Assembly: GCF_029211125.1 (NCBI RefSeq)
Contig: NZ_JARGEN010000054.1
Coordinates: 1-54,593 of the forward strand
Origin: Curvibacter soli
GTDB lineage: Bacteria; Pseudomonadota; Gammaproteobacteria; Burkholderiales; Burkholderiaceae_C
Direction: 5' to 3'
Length of the DNA stretch: 54,593 bases
The position numbers and the translations under genes are program-made. Under the pieces are notes generated by a model that ran no database searches, was not told the origin of the DNA, and worked only from the letters and a program-made list of their open reading frames with translations. Below, piece by piece: positions 37,195-54,593 of this stretch (its first letter is position 1; every line of letters starts with the position of its first letter).

Positions 37195-39453
37195 TCAAGA
37201 CGCCACAGGTTCTCCCGGGAATGATAACGACACTTGTGCACCCTGCACCACACCGTCGGCAATGCGGTTGCGCAAATCCACGCGGGCGCGGTGCTCGTCG
37301 GCAATTTTTTTAACCACCGCCAGCCCCAGCCCGGTGCCGCGCACCTTGGTCGTCACATAGGGCTCGAACGCCCTCTTGAGGATGTGCTCGGCGAAACCCG
37401 CGCCGCTGTCCTCCACGACCAGCCGCACGCGCCTGGATGTTGGGCTCCAGCGCGTGCATATGCGCACGGGCGGCTGCACTGCCAAGGTAGTGCCGTGCAT
37501 GCTTTCTGTCGCATCCTGGGCGTTCTGCAAAAGATTGTGGATGACCTGGCGCAACTGCTGCGGGTCACCCTGGATCGGCGGACACTGGGGATCCAGTTCC
37601 GCCACGACAGGCACCGCTGCATTCTCGGCCCCATACAAATGCAATACATCCGCGACCAGAGCATTAAGGTCCAGCGGTTTGAGTTCGGCAGCAGGCAGGC
37701 GCGCATAGTCTCGGAACTCATTCACCAGGCGCTTCATGGCATCGACCTGCTCGACGATGGTCTTCACGGACTTGGCAAGTACCGCCTCCTCGGGTGCTGG
37801 CAGCTTGCCGGTCAGTTTCATCTGCAGGCGCTCTGCCGACAATTGGATGGGTGTGAGGGGATTCTTGATTTCGTGCGCCAGCCGGCGCGCAACCTCGCCC
37901 CATGCCTGTGCACGCTGTGCCGACACAATCTCGGAGATATCGTCGAACACCAGCAACCGCATGTTGCCAGGCAACCCCGCTCCCCGGGCGACGAGGCTGG
38001 TCACGCCAAGCCCAGGCCCCTCCGCCTGCGGGGGCTGCAACTCGAATGCATGCTGCCAATGGCCGGTCGACAAAGTAGATACCCCATCGCTCAGGAAAGC
38101 ATCGAACTGTGACTGCACCGCCGCCCCGAAGGCCTCCAATCCGGGCACGGTCTCCAGCGGCTGACCTATGCAATCCTCCAGCGGCACACGAAGAATGCGC
38201 GTGGCGCCAGGGTTGACGGACAGCATGGCTCCATGGTCATCTAGCAAGATGACCCCCGCCGTCAGGTTGTCGAGGATCGTCTGCAGATGCGCGCGCGCTG
38301 CCGTGACTTCGCGCATGCTCTTGTCGACGGCGGCACGTGCATCGGCCAATTGCTGGGTCATGTCGGCAAACGCCCGCGTCAAACCGCCCAGCTCGTCATG
38401 CCCTTGCAATGCGGCCTTGGGGCTCAGATTGCCCGCAGCGACCTCTCGCACGCCTTCCGCCAGCACGAGCAAGGGACGCACGAGCTGGTTACCCAGTACC
38501 ACGGCCAGCAGGATGGCTCCGAACACGGCCATGAACAGACTGAGCGTCAGCGTGCCAATGTACATGCGGCGCAGTCCTTGGCGCGCCAGTGCCCGCTCTT
38601 GGTATTCGCGGTTGGCATTCTGCACGGCCACGGCATTGGCAACCAGTGATTGCGGCAATGGGAGCGTGGCCTGCAGGAACCGCGGTTCGGCCAGCAAGCC
38701 CACGGTTGCGTTGGGAACCACGGCAAGCGCCTTGACGCGTACGCCCTCGTAGTTGGCGATGCCATTCCCAAGGTCTTCGAGCCCCTCGACCTGCGCCATG
38801 GCCTGCTGCGTTCTGGTGACCCGCAATTGCTGCGCAGTGGGTCTCTCGGGCCGCAGGTCGAAGCGGGACTGGCCTGCACTCGCGAGCAATTGGCCCGAGG
38901 CGCTCCACAACAGCACGTCAGTCGCCGCAAGCTGGTCGCGGATGCGCTCCAGCAGCAAGCCCGTGGCGGCGTTCGGAACGTCGGTCAACTGCGCGCTGGA
39001 AGCCCGCGTCTTGTTGGCGAAGTCGTTCGCCAACGCATCCAGCGAAGCGCGCCCAAGGCTGACACCGGCATCCAGCGCACCTTCAACCTTGATGTCGAAC
39101 CAACTCTCGATAGAGCGGGACACGAACTGGTACGAGACGACATAGATGAGCACACCCGGCGCGATGCCCACCAGCGCGAAGATGGCGGCCAGTTTGACCA
39201 GCAACCGGCTGCCGAAGCGGCCATGGCGCAAGCGCAGCAACAGGCGAATGCCCACCCATGCAATGACGCCGAGCAACAGGGCGGCGACGACGATGTTGAT
39301 CGCGAAAAGCTGCCCGTAGTTACGTTCATACAGTTCCTGATTCTTCGTGGCCTGTGTCAGCAGGAACAGGAGCGTAATGCCAATCAGCGTGAGCGCGGCA
39401 AGCCCCAGACCGATAGTCCAGCGGAAAAAACGGGAGTTTCCCGCCCCGGTCAC
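37195..39453 (-). CDS. NtrY-like sensor histidine kinase
   Basis: The GTG at 39453 overlaps the upstream stop (GTGA) and gives 752 residues; an ATG at 39504 inside the DUF4390 gene is possible. Two N-terminal membrane helices (WTIGLGLAALTLIGITLLFLL; INIVVAALLLGVIAWVGI) are followed by a third and a long extracytoplasmic region, then another helix, HAMP and a PAS domain. The HisKA box is RRLAHEIKNPLTPIQLSAERL. The ATPase domain has NLLQNAQDATES, DSGAGF and GTGLGLAVVKKI. The layout matches NtrY, linked elsewhere to nitrogen or redox sensing. The signal here is unknown. Confidence 0.92.
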   Translation of the reverse strand: MTGAGNSRFFRWTIGLGLAALTLIGITLLFLLTQATKNQELYERNYGQLFAINIVVAALLLGVIAWVGIRLLLRLRHGRFGSRLLVKLAAIFALVGIAPGVLIYVVSYQFVSRSIESWFDIKVEGALDAGVSLGRASLDALANDFANKTRASSAQLTDVPNAATGLLLERIRDQLAATDVLLWSASGQLLASAGQSRFDLRPERPTAQQLRVTRTQQAMAQVEGLEDLGNGIANYEGVRVKALAVVPNATVGLLAEPRFLQATLPLPQSLVANAVAVQNANREYQERALARQGLRRMYIGTLTLSLFMAVFGAILLAVVLGNQLVRPLLVLAEGVREVAAGNLSPKAALQGHDELGGLTRAFADMTQQLADARAAVDKSMREVTAARAHLQTILDNLTAGVILLDDHGAMLSVNPGATRILRVPLEDCIGQPLETVPGLEAFGAAVQSQFDAFLSDGVSTLSTGHWQHAFELQPPQAEGPGLGVTSLVARGAGLPGNMRLLVFDDISEIVSAQRAQAWGEVARRLAHEIKNPLTPIQLSAERLQMKLTGKLPAPEEAVLAKSVKTIVEQVDAMKRLVNEFRDYARLPAAELKPLDLNALVADVLHLYGAENAAVPVVAELDPQCPPIQGDPQQLRQVIHNLLQNAQDATESMHGTTLAVQPPVRICTRWSPTSRRVRLVVEDSGAGFAEHILKRAFEPYVTTKVRGTGLGLAVVKKIADEHRARVDLRNRIADGVVQGAQVSLSFPGEPVAS

Positions 39454-40091
39454 TGGCCTACCTCTGCACCCAGGCGCAGCGTGCGGCTGAGTGCCAAGCT
39501 CCAATCCGAACGTGCCAGGGCACCGATCTGGAGGGGGCGCGGCAGTTGTGTCACGTCCAGGCGGAAGCGGAACTCCACGCTCTGCCTGCCACCGGCATCG
39601 ATATCTGTAGTCTCTGCGATCTTCCAGCGAGAGATGCGCTGCAAGGCAGCGAGCGCTTCGGATAGATCGTCGAAGTTCTGTCCCAGCGACACCCCCAGAC
39701 CGTTGCTGGTGATGGGCGTCGGCGCGATGGTCAAGCGCCAGCGTCGCGTGAGCGGCTGGTACACGAGGCGCATGTAGCGTGCGCTGCTGGACAGGGTCTG
39801 GTCATACCAATACCAGCGCTCACGCACGATGTCGGCCTCTGCCACGAAGAACATGGGAATCCCCTTCAACAGCGCATCCTCCACGAGCGCAGGAAGGTCG
39901 AAATGCATGTTGGCGGTGAGGAAAACGCCCTCCTCCGTGCGCTCTACCCGCATCTGCGCGATCTCGGCCCCGCTGGCCTGTGCGTTGGCCGGCGCTGGCG
40001 CACCGAGCGCCAGGCACAGCAGCAGCCCGGCCAGCCATGCCGGCACATCAAGCCATATGCTTCTCAAGCAGCGCGTAGAAAAATCCGTCAT
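39450..40091 (-). CDS. DUF4390 domain protein
   Basis: From the ATG at 40091 (MTDFSTRCLRSIWLD) the product has 213 residues. It has a signal peptide (WLAGLLLCLALGAPAPANAQ) followed by a domain of the DUF4390 type (ERTEEGVFLTANMHFDLPALVEDALLKGIPMFFVAEADIVRERWYWYD). It is predicted periplasmic, of unknown function. The frame extends upstream inside rsmB to 40136. The start overlaps the rsmB 3' end by 44 bases, and the stop overlaps the kinase start. This protein always seems to sit next to NtrY in betaproteobacteria, so it may assist sensing. Confidence 0.85.
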   Translation of the reverse strand: MTDFSTRCLRSIWLDVPAWLAGLLLCLALGAPAPANAQASGAEIAQMRVERTEEGVFLTANMHFDLPALVEDALLKGIPMFFVAEADIVRERWYWYDQTLSSSARYMRLVYQPLTRRWRLTIAPTPITSNGLGVSLGQNFDDLSEALAALQRISRWKIAETTDIDAGGRQSVEFRFRLDVTQLPRPLQIGALARSDWSLALSRTLRLGAEVGQ

Positions 40092-41433
40092 GGTCACCCG
40101 ACTGATTGTCCGGGACACCCATTGCATTTGCCCCATTTTGGGGAATTAAATGTCCAGGGGACGGCCGCAAAATGGCATCGCCGTTGTGTGCAAGAAACGT
40201 TTGTATCTGCTGCTCACCTTCCGCACGGAATACCGAGCAGGTGCAATAAAGCAAGCGCCCGCCCGGCTTGAGCAATGGCCACAGCGTTGTCAGCAGGCCA
40301 GCCTGGACAATGGCGAGTTGCGCCACGTCGCTTTCTCGCCGCAGCCACCGCACGTCGGGTCGGCGCCGCACGATACCGGACGCCGTGCATGGCGCATCAA
40401 GCAAGATGGCGTCGAACAACCGGCCTGCACACTGCTGGCGCCACCACTGTGCAGGATCGCGCGCATCCGCCGCCAGTACTTGTGCCGCACCGCAAAGGCC
40501 CAGGCGCACCAGGTTCTCGTCGATGCGCACGCAGCGTGCCGCATCGATATCCAGGGCGGCGACATGCAAGGCGATACCCGCAGCGCCTGCGTACTCCAGC
40601 AGATGAGCGGTCTTGCCGCCAGGTGCGGCGCAGGCATCGAGGATGTGCATTGTGCCTGCCGCATGCAAGCCTTTCAGCAGCAGCGGAGCCGCCATCTGCG
40701 CACCCGCATCCTGGACGGAAACCAGCCCTTCGGCAAAGCCGGGAATGTCATGCACTGGCCGCGCCTGGGTCAGAACAATGGCCACCTCCCCCTGGCGCCT
40801 GGCGGGCATGTCGTGCTCGTGCAGCATTTCCAGGTACTGGTCGGGGTCGATGCGCAACACATTCACGCGCAAGACCATGGGCGCCTGCGCATTGTTGGCA
40901 TGCAGAATGTCCTGCCACCGGCGCGGGTAGTCGCGGCGCAGGCGGTCTATCCACCAGCGGGGGTGGTTCCACATGGCCATGGGTTCCTGCGCCGTCGCGT
41001 CCAGCAGCGCGTCGCGCTCGCGCAAAAAACGGCGCAGGCACGCGTTGATGAAGCGTGCCTGCGCTCGCGTGGCTGCGTGCCGCTTGGCAGCCTCGACTGC
41101 CTGATCCACCAAGGTAAACGCATCGTAGGGAGCGCCTTCTTCCTGCCAAGCCAGCGCCAGCGCCGTGCATAGCAACGCATCGGCCCGCGGCGGGGGCGTG
41201 CGGGGCGCGAGCTTGCGGCGCAATGCCTCTGCGCGTCCGAGCCAGCGCAGCACATGGTAGAGCAGCGATTGCACACCCGCACGCAGCTCTGGCGCCACCA
41301 ACTTGAGCGCTGCCGTTGCGGACTGCCCGGACCGTACGGCCGCAAGTGTCTGCGCTACCTGCTGCAGTTGCTGCCACAGCGCAATGGCAGTTGTCGTACT
41401 GCGACGCTGGTACAGCGAGCTGCTTGAAGACAT
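40048..41433 (-). CDS. rsmB: 16S rRNA (cytosine-967-C5) methyltransferase
   Basis: RsmB methylates C967 of 16S rRNA with SAM. From the ATG at 41433 (MSSSSSLYQRRS) it has 461 residues; the frame also has a GTG at 41490 inside the upstream gene. The N-terminal NusB-like RNA-binding domain includes FINACLRRFLRERDALL. The SAM domain has DACAAPGGKTAHLLEYAG and the two cysteines of the RNA m5C family in LLDAPCTASGIVRRRPD and RLLYCTCSVFRAEGE. It is the usual neighbour of DUF4390 and NtrYX in Burkholderiales. Confidence 0.95.
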   Translation of the reverse strand: MSSSSSLYQRRSTTTAIALWQQLQQVAQTLAAVRSGQSATAALKLVAPELRAGVQSLLYHVLRWLGRAEALRRKLAPRTPPPRADALLCTALALAWQEEGAPYDAFTLVDQAVEAAKRHAATRAQARFINACLRRFLRERDALLDATAQEPMAMWNHPRWWIDRLRRDYPRRWQDILHANNAQAPMVLRVNVLRIDPDQYLEMLHEHDMPARRQGEVAIVLTQARPVHDIPGFAEGLVSVQDAGAQMAAPLLLKGLHAAGTMHILDACAAPGGKTAHLLEYAGAAGIALHVAALDIDAARCVRIDENLVRLGLCGAAQVLAADARDPAQWWRQQCAGRLFDAILLDAPCTASGIVRRRPDVRWLRRESDVAQLAIVQAGLLTTLWPLLKPGGRLLYCTCSVFRAEGEQQIQTFLAHNGDAILRPSPGHLIPQNGANAMGVPDNQSGDHDGFFYALLEKHMA

Positions 41434-41453
41434 GGGGGACGGCAGGCTATCGC

Positions 41454-41987
41454 TCACAGGGAACGTGCGGCCCTGAAGCCAAACAGCCACGCCAGCACCA
41501 TGGCAGGAAACTGGGCGATGGCGCCGTTGTATGCACTGACCGCGCCGCTGAATTGCAGCGTAGCCTGTTCGGCATACAGCATGTGCTGCTCCCAGCGTGG
41601 CGGCATCGCCGCAAACCAGGCGCTGCCTGTTGCCACCTGGTGCAGTGCACCCCAGGCTTCCCGCAGCGCGTTGTGCGCGGCAGCGAGCGCCGCGACGGAG
41701 TCGGCCTGCAGCGGCTGCGCCCGCACGACGGCAAGACCAGCCGAGAACTGGGTGGCCGCCGCCCGCAACGTGACCAATGCCTGGAGCGCCCTGGGGACAT
41801 CCTCACCCTCGGGTGCGAGCGTGTCGCACTCACCCAGTAAAGCCATAAGCCGTACAAGTTGGGCATCCAGCGTGCCGAATGCCTGCAGGGCAGCCGAGCG
41901 CAGACGCATCAAGCGGTTGTAGGCCCCTATAGCCCAAAAAACCAGCATGGCGATAACCAGCCACGAAACAAGCGATGACGACATCAT
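41454..41987 (-). CDS. LemA-like membrane-anchored protein
   Basis: From the ATG at 41987 (MMSSSLVSWLVIAMLVFWAIGAYNRL) the product has 177 residues. It has one N-terminal membrane helix followed by a helical-bundle domain of LemA character (AYNRLMRLRSAALQAFGTLDAQLVRLMALL; YEQATLQF-like YAEQATLQFSGAVSAYNGAIAQFPAMVLAWLFGFRAA). Its function is unknown. A GTG nine bases upstream (41996) could also start it. It precedes rsmB by 20 bases and lies downstream of the rpoC terminator. Confidence 0.82.
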   Translation of the reverse strand: MMSSSLVSWLVIAMLVFWAIGAYNRLMRLRSAALQAFGTLDAQLVRLMALLGECDTLAPEGEDVPRALQALVTLRAAATQFSAGLAVVRAQPLQADSVAALAAAHNALREAWGALHQVATGSAWFAAMPPRWEQHMLYAEQATLQFSGAVSAYNGAIAQFPAMVLAWLFGFRAARSL

Positions 41988-42029
41988 GGAAACCACCGAA
42001 TGGCTATGCCATCAGGGCACTTAACACAT

Positions 42030-42072
42030 CAATGAAAAAACGCTCCCGGCTGCCACATGACAAACCGGGAGC
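42030..42072 (-). terminator. Terminator of the rpoBC operon
   Basis: On the minus strand GCTCCCGG (42072-42065) and CCGGGAGC (42049-42042) form an 8 bp GC-rich stem followed at once by GTTTTTTCATTG. It lies 26 bases after the rpoC stop. Confidence 0.88.
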
Positions 42073-42097
42073 GCAGAGCGGCGGCTAGGCCACGCCC

Positions 42098-46324
<4,227 letters not shown>

Positions 46325-46354
46325 GGTGACTCTTTCCTTTTCTTCAAAAATCAT

Positions 46355-46430
46355 AGCTGGCAGCGCTTGCCATTAGGAACTTTGCACATGAAAACATATG
46401 CAAACCCTTTGTCATCAAGCGCTGGCAGCT
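46355..46430. repeat. Inverted repeat between rpoB and rpoC
   Basis: AGCTGGCAGCGCTTG (46355-46369) and CAAGCGCTGGCAGCT (46416-46430) are inverted with one mismatch, with 46 bases between them. The same AGCGCTTG/GCAGCTA words occur in the repeats at 23847 and 36190. In the transcript it forms a long stem in the 132-base rpoB-rpoC spacer. Confidence 0.65.
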
Positions 46431-46456
46431 CACTTTTTTAATAATCCCGGTCCTGT

Positions 46457-50569
<4,113 letters not shown>

Positions 50570-50615
50570 GAGATCTCCGGGCAAAGACATGAGTCCTGGG
50601 TCTTCGACGAACGAA

Positions 50616-50639
50616 CCCGCATGCGGCACGGCATGCGGG
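50616..50639 (-). promoter_or_regulatory. Hairpin in the rplL-rpoB spacer
   Basis: CCCGCATGC-(6)-GCATGCGGG is a perfect 9 bp stem about 47 bases upstream of rpoB. In E. coli this spacer holds an RNase III processing site; a similar role is possible here. Confidence 0.45.
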
Positions 50640-50786
50640 CTTGGTGGTTGGCCACTACCAACCATGGCGGACGGCGATGCGTTGCACATCGCCCGAACCA
50701 AGGCGTCTTCTGTTGTCGGCAATACAGAAGACACTCGAAAACAATGTACCTAACCGTGTTTTCGGGTGCGCTCTGAAAGCGGCAAA

Positions 50787-50815
50787 GGCTGGAGGGCCTC
50801 GCAGCCTCTCCAGCC
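50787..50815 (-). terminator. Attenuator-like hairpin after rplL
   Basis: GGCTGGAG and CTCCAGCC arms form a stem 18 bases after the rplL stop, followed on the minus strand by TTTGCC. A partial terminator here would reduce rpoBC transcription relative to ribosomal proteins, as known for this operon. Confidence 0.55.
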
Positions 50816-50832
50816 CTGCAGGGGGAACGCAA

Positions 50833-51207
<375 letters not shown>

Positions 51208-51248
51208 TTTGATTTCCTAACAATTGGTTTAACAGGTCTGCCGCACGC

Positions 51249-51755
51249 TCAAGCGGCAGCAGCTTCACCTTCGCCTTTTTTCGCCGCCAGGGCTCCCAGC
51301 ACCACGGCGGTGCGGGAGATCGGCGACATCAGCAAGCCACACAGTTGTGCCAGCAGCACTTCCTTCGGAGGAATGCTGGCCAACTGCTTCACGCCGTTCA
51401 CGTCCAGGGCCTTGCCACCGAATGCGCCGCCACGAATCACCAGCTTGTCGTTGGTTTTCGCGAAATCGGCCACCACTTTCGCGGCCGCCACGGCGTCTTC
51501 GGAGAAGCCATAGATCAGCGGGCCGGTCATCTGGTCTGCCACCACTTCAAACGCGCTACCGGTCACGGCACGGCGGGCCAGGGTGTTCTTCAGAACACTC
51601 AGGGCCACGCCCTTGCTGCGTGCATCGATGCGCAGTTTGGTCATGTCGGCGACCGTGATGCCGCGGTATTCCGCGATCACGAGCGTTTGAGCTTTAGCGG
51701 CGAGGCCGGTCACTTCGGAAATGACCGCTTCTTTCTCACTGCGATTCAGACTCAA
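51249..51755 (-). CDS. rplJ: 50S ribosomal protein L10
   Basis: L10 is the base of the stalk and the autoregulator of the rplJL mRNA. The 168-residue product begins with a TTG codon at 51755 ([15 protein letters not shown]) behind a good AGGAG. No in-frame ATG fits the conserved N terminus. Segments [14 protein letters not shown] and [10 protein letters not shown] are typical. The long leader upstream is the expected L10 binding region. Confidence 0.97.
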   Translation of the reverse strand: MSLNRSEKEAVISEVTGLAAKAQTLVIAEYRGITVADMTKLRIDARSKGVALSVLKNTLARRAVTGSAFEVVADQMTGPLIYGFSEDAVAAAKVVADFAKTNDKLVIRGGAFGGKALDVNGVKQLASIPPKEVLLAQLCGLLMSPISRTAVVLGALAAKKGEGEAAAA

Positions 51756-51759
51756 GGTT

Positions 51760-51999
51760 TACTCCTTCATATGTGCCGTCGGGCTTGCGCCCTTCGGCAC
51801 GCTCTTGGTTTGCAGCGACCAACTGTCGAGGAATTCACGCTCCATCTGCAGCGGGATCGCCATCTGCGCTGGTCCATTCAGATTTAAGTGCAACCGACTT
51901 GCACACCAGCGGTCTTGGATGGCCTGCGGCACCACAAGGATGCCGCAGCCCACCACATTGGGCTTTCCGCCGAGCGGGCAGCCCAACGATTCTTGGCAA
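51760..51999 (-). ncRNA. Ribosomal protein L10 leader
   Basis: The 244-base gap between rplA and rplJ is structured on the minus strand. A perfect stem CTGCGGCA/TGCCGCAG lies at 51924-51948, and a second stem (GTGCAA/TTGCAC, 51888-51904) follows. The position just before rplJ matches the known L10(L12)4-binding leader that represses rplJL translation. The exact fold was not checked against the family model. Confidence 0.7.
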
Positions 52000-52695
52000 T
52001 TACGCCGCGAGGGTCTGCGTATCCACGCGGACGCCGACGCCCATCGTGGAAGACACCGCCACCTTGCGCAGGTAAACGCCCTTGCTCGATGCCGGCTTGG
52101 CCTTGTTCAAGGCTTCGATCAGCGCAGCCAGATTGCCTTGCAGCTTCTCCGCATCGAACGAGCGGCGGCCGATGGTCGAATGCACGATCCCGGCCTTGTC
52201 GACGCGGAACTGCACCTGGCCCGCCTTCGCGTTCTTCACGGCCGTCGCCACATCCGGCGTCACCGTACCGACCTTCGGGTTCGGCATCAGGCCGCGCGGG
52301 CCCAGGATCTGGCCCAGCGTACCAACGACGCGCATGGCATCGGGCGCCGCGATCACGATATCGAACGGCATGTCGCCGGCCTTGACCTGGGCTGCCAGAT
52401 CATCCATGCCCACGACATCGGCGCCAGCAGCCTTGGCCTCCTCGGCCTTGGCGCCCTGGGCGAACACCGCCACGCGCTTGGTCTTGCCAGTGCCGTTGGG
52501 CAGCACGACCGCGCCGCGCACGACCTGATCGGACTTCTTGGCGTCAATGCCCAATTGCACCGCCACGTCGATGGACTCGTCGAACTTGGCCGTGGCGGCT
52601 TCCTTCACAATGCTCAGGGCATCGGTCAGCGCATACAGCTTCGTGCTGTCAACCTTGCCCTGAAGGGCTTTTTGCTTCTTGGTCAGCTTGGCCAT
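52000..52695 (-). CDS. rplA: 50S ribosomal protein L1
   Basis: L1 forms the mobile stalk at the E site and represses the rplKA mRNA. The 231-residue product has the family segments [38 protein letters not shown]-like [19 protein letters not shown], and [20 protein letters not shown]. Its ATG directly abuts the rplK stop with no gap, so translation is coupled. Confidence 0.98.
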   Translation of the reverse strand: MAKLTKKQKALQGKVDSTKLYALTDALSIVKEAATAKFDESIDVAVQLGIDAKKSDQVVRGAVVLPNGTGKTKRVAVFAQGAKAEEAKAAGADVVGMDDLAAQVKAGDMPFDIVIAAPDAMRVVGTLGQILGPRGLMPNPKVGTVTPDVATAVKNAKAGQVQFRVDKAGIVHSTIGRRSFDAEKLQGNLAALIEALNKAKPASSKGVYLRKVAVSSTMGVGVRVDTQTLAA

Positions 52696-53127
52696 TTACA
52701 CGCCCTCCACCGTGACGCCCATGGAGCGGGCGGAACCTGCAATCGTGCGCACGGCAGCGTCCAGGCTGGCGGCGTTCATGTCCTTCATCTTGGTCTTGGC
52801 GATTTCCTCGAGCTGCGCGCGCGTGATCTTGCCGACCTTGTCGGTATTGGGCTTGGACGAACCCTTGTCGAGCTTGATGGACTTCTTGATCAAGGTGGTC
52901 GCCGGAGGCGTCTTGATGATGAAGGTAAAACTCTTGTCCGCGAAGGCGGTGATGACCACCGGTAGCGGCAGCCCCGGCTCGACACCCTGGGTCTGCGCGT
53001 TGAACGCCTTGCAGAACTCCATGATGTTGAGGCCGCGCTGACCCAGCGCCGGGCCAATCGGAGGGGAGGGATTGGCCTTGCCAGCCGGCACTTGCAGCTT
53101 GACAAAACCGACGATTTTCTTCGCCAT
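52696..53127 (-). CDS. rplK: 50S ribosomal protein L11
   Basis: L11 forms the GTPase-associated centre with 23S rRNA and takes part in the stringent response. The 143-residue product begins [43 protein letters not shown], the family signature, with normal length. An AGGAG lies 9 bases before the ATG. It is followed at once by rplA. Confidence 0.98.
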   Translation of the reverse strand: MAKKIVGFVKLQVPAGKANPSPPIGPALGQRGLNIMEFCKAFNAQTQGVEPGLPLPVVITAFADKSFTFIIKTPPATTLIKKSIKLDKGSSKPNTDKVGKITRAQLEEIAKTKMKDMNAASLDAAVRTIAGSARSMGVTVEGV

Positions 53128-53201
53128 GGATAGACTCCTGCCGGGTACAAACGCCGAGCGCCAAGGCCCAAGCTCCCCGAATTAACAGCTCACCTTGCAT
53201 T

Positions 53202-53228
53202 TTTCGCGCCGAGCTGAAAAGCGCGAAA
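53202..53228 (-). promoter_or_regulatory. Hairpin in the nusG-rplK spacer
   Basis: TTTCGCGC (53202-53209) and GCGCGAAA (53221-53228) form a perfect 8 bp stem in the 118-base gap after nusG. On the minus strand it is followed by AATGC, so it is not a classical terminator; an attenuator or processing site is possible. Confidence 0.4.
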
Positions 53229-53245
53229 TCTCGATTCCAGCGGTG

Positions 53246-53839
53246 TCAGGCCTTTTCGACCTGGCCGAACTCAAGCTCCACTGGCGTGGAGCGGCCAAAA
53301 ATCATGACCGCCACGCGCACCTTGCTCTTCTCGTAGTTGACTTCTTCGACGGTGCCGTTGAAGTCGGTGAATGGCCCATCCTTCACGCGCACCAACTCGC
53401 CAGCCATGAACTCGACCTTATGGCGCGGCTTGTCGGTGCCTTCTTGCATCTGGCTCACGATCTTGGCGACGTCTTCCTCCGAAATCGGAGCCGGACGATT
53501 CTTCGCCCCGCCAACGAAACCAGTCACCTTGCTCGTATGCTTGACCAAGTGCCACGTGTCGTCGTCCATGATCATTTCGACGAACACGTACCCAGGAAAC
53601 AAGCGGCGCTCCGTGGTGCGGCGCTGGCCGTTCTTCATCTCCACCACCTCCTCGGTCGGAACGAGGATGCGGCCGAACTTGTCCTGCATGCCGGCACGGG
53701 TGATGCGTTCGACAATGTTGCGCTCCACCGCTTTTTCCATGCCGGAATAGGCATGGACGATGTACCAGCGCAGATCCGGATTGGATGGAGCCGCGAACGC
53801 CTGCGAAGCGCCTTCGATCGATTCAACAGGGTCGGTCAT
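53246..53839 (-). CDS. nusG: Transcription termination/antitermination factor NusG
   Basis: NusG binds RNA polymerase and couples it to Rho or to the ribosome. The ATG at 53839 overlaps the secE stop (TAATG) and gives 197 residues; ATG at 53851 inside secE is an alternative. The NGN domain starts [20 protein letters not shown]. The KOW domain is [30 protein letters not shown]. The secE-nusG pairing is universal in this group. Confidence 0.97.
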   Translation of the reverse strand: MTDPVESIEGASQAFAAPSNPDLRWYIVHAYSGMEKAVERNIVERITRAGMQDKFGRILVPTEEVVEMKNGQRRTTERRLFPGYVFVEMIMDDDTWHLVKHTSKVTGFVGGAKNRPAPISEEDVAKIVSQMQEGTDKPRHKVEFMAGELVRVKDGPFTDFNGTVEEVNYEKSKVRVAVMIFGRSTPVELEFGQVEKA

Positions 53840-54222
53840 TACTTTCTCCACCCCAAGATGAGGTCATAGAGCACCCATTCCAGGGTCTTGTCCGTGAACC
53901 AGAGGAACAGCGCCATGACCGCCACGAAGGCAAACACATAAGCGGTCATCTGGACAGCCTCCTTGCGGGTGGGCCATACGACTTTCTTGACTTCGCGCCA
54001 CGCATCACGTCCGAATGCCGCGAGCTGGCGCCCCGGCTCGGAAACGGCGAAGACCGCGACCGCGGCGCCGAGGCCCACGATCAAGGCCGCCCACTGCGCG
54101 AACACGCCCTGCTTGCCGAGCACATAAAACGCCACGAGCGCCGCCAGCACCAAAGCCACCGACACGGCGAGCTTGGCCTTGTCGGCTCCTGTACTGACAG
54201 TCTCTACTTGTGAAGTCGCCAT
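53839..54222 (-). CDS. secE: Preprotein translocase subunit SecE
   Basis: SecE is the essential clamp of the SecYEG channel. The 127-residue product has three membrane segments, as in E. coli: [35 protein letters not shown], and [28 protein letters not shown]. The conserved amphipathic region is [22 protein letters not shown]. It lies between tRNA-Trp and nusG. Confidence 0.97.
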   Translation of the reverse strand: MATSQVETVSTGADKAKLAVSVALVLAALVAFYVLGKQGVFAQWAALIVGLGAAVAVFAVSEPGRQLAAFGRDAWREVKKVVWPTRKEAVQMTAYVFAFVAVMALFLWFTDKTLEWVLYDLILGWRK

Positions 54223-54267
54223 TCTCGGCTTTGTCCTGGTTCTCTACATGCAGCGCCTGGAGACGCC

Positions 54268-54295
54268 GAAGCCCGCCAGAGCATGGCGGGCTTTT
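54268..54295. terminator. Hairpin between tRNA-Trp and secE
   Basis: GCCCGCCA and TGGCGGGC form an 8 bp stem. TTTTG follows on the plus strand; on the minus strand, the direction of the genes, the tail is only TTCGG. It may act as a partial terminator or processing signal after tuf and tRNA-Trp. Confidence 0.5.
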
Positions 54296-54312
54296 GATGA
54301 AGCCACATCAAG

Positions 54313-54388
54313 TGGCAGGGGCAGTAGGAATCGAACCTACAACCTTCGGTTTTGGAGACCGACGCTCTGCCAATTGAGCTATACCCCT
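54313..54388 (-). tRNA. tRNA-Trp (anticodon CCA)
   Basis: On the minus strand a 76-base tRNA starts AGGGGTATAGCTCAATTGGC. It has an anticodon arm TCGGT-CTCCAAA-ACCGA (anticodon CCA), T arm GTAGG-TTCGATT-CCTAC, and discriminator G with an encoded CCA. It lies between tuf and secE, the conserved position in betaproteobacteria. Confidence 0.97.
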
Positions 54389-54400
54389 TCGAATCGTTGC

Positions 54401-54593
<193 letters not shown>

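Overview
The window is a GC-rich chromosomal segment from a betaproteobacterium. The family is very probably Comamonadaceae (Burkholderiales, the Acidovorax/Comamonas/Delftia group). This rests on the gene orders ispB/rplU-rpmA-obgE-proB, hemA-prfA-prmC-grxD and tuf-tRNA-Trp-secE-nusG-rplKAJL-rpoBC, on the protein sequences, and on a palindromic intergenic repeat that I associate with this family. The genus cannot be fixed from the sequence alone.

Layout. Bases 1-3290 are mobile-element debris: the terminal repeats of one IS21-type element, an almost complete second IS21-family element (istA broken by two frameshifts, istB intact), and a 5' fragment of a group II intron on the minus strand that starts just after the terminator-like hairpin of a tRNA-Pro gene. 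A conserved block follows: ispB (minus), then rplU, rpmA, obgE and proB (plus), a CNP1-like secreted protein with rppH (minus), and proS with a lytic transglycosylase (plus). At 11.2-20.0 kb a LysR-type regulator diverges from a dipeptide-type ABC transporter operon (binding protein, two permeases, two ATPases). The operon ends in an N-formylglutamate amidohydrolase-like enzyme and an M20 amidohydrolase, which suggests import and hydrolysis of N-blocked peptides or amino acids.

From 20.1 to 26.4 kb all genes are on the minus strand: hemA-prfA-prmC-grxD, a Lon-like AAA+ ATPase without protease domain, and a CNNM/CBS (HlyC/CorC) protein. hemA has a perfect FNR-type box upstream. Next come a small membrane protein, a large MscS-family channel, ugpQ and ugpCEAB for glycerol-3-phosphate and phosphodiester uptake, and serA. 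Two copies of a MITE-like repeat with inverted ends lie here in opposite orientation. One separates ugpQ from ugpC. The other overlaps the serA stop codon.

From 36.5 to 42.0 kb (minus) are an NtrX-like regulator lacking the AAA+ domain, an NtrY-like kinase, a DUF4390 protein, rsmB and a LemA-like protein. From 42.1 kb to the end (minus) lies the transcription/translation block rpoC, rpoB, rplL, rplJ, rplA, rplK, nusG, secE, tRNA-Trp and the 3' end of tuf. It contains the L10 leader and several hairpins in its spacers. I saw no CRISPR array, rRNA, prophage or obvious defence system. The least expected items are the intron/IS21 nest beside tRNA-Pro, the MITE pair, the FNR box at hemA, the orphan Lon-type AAA+ protein, and the transporter operon with two amide hydrolases.
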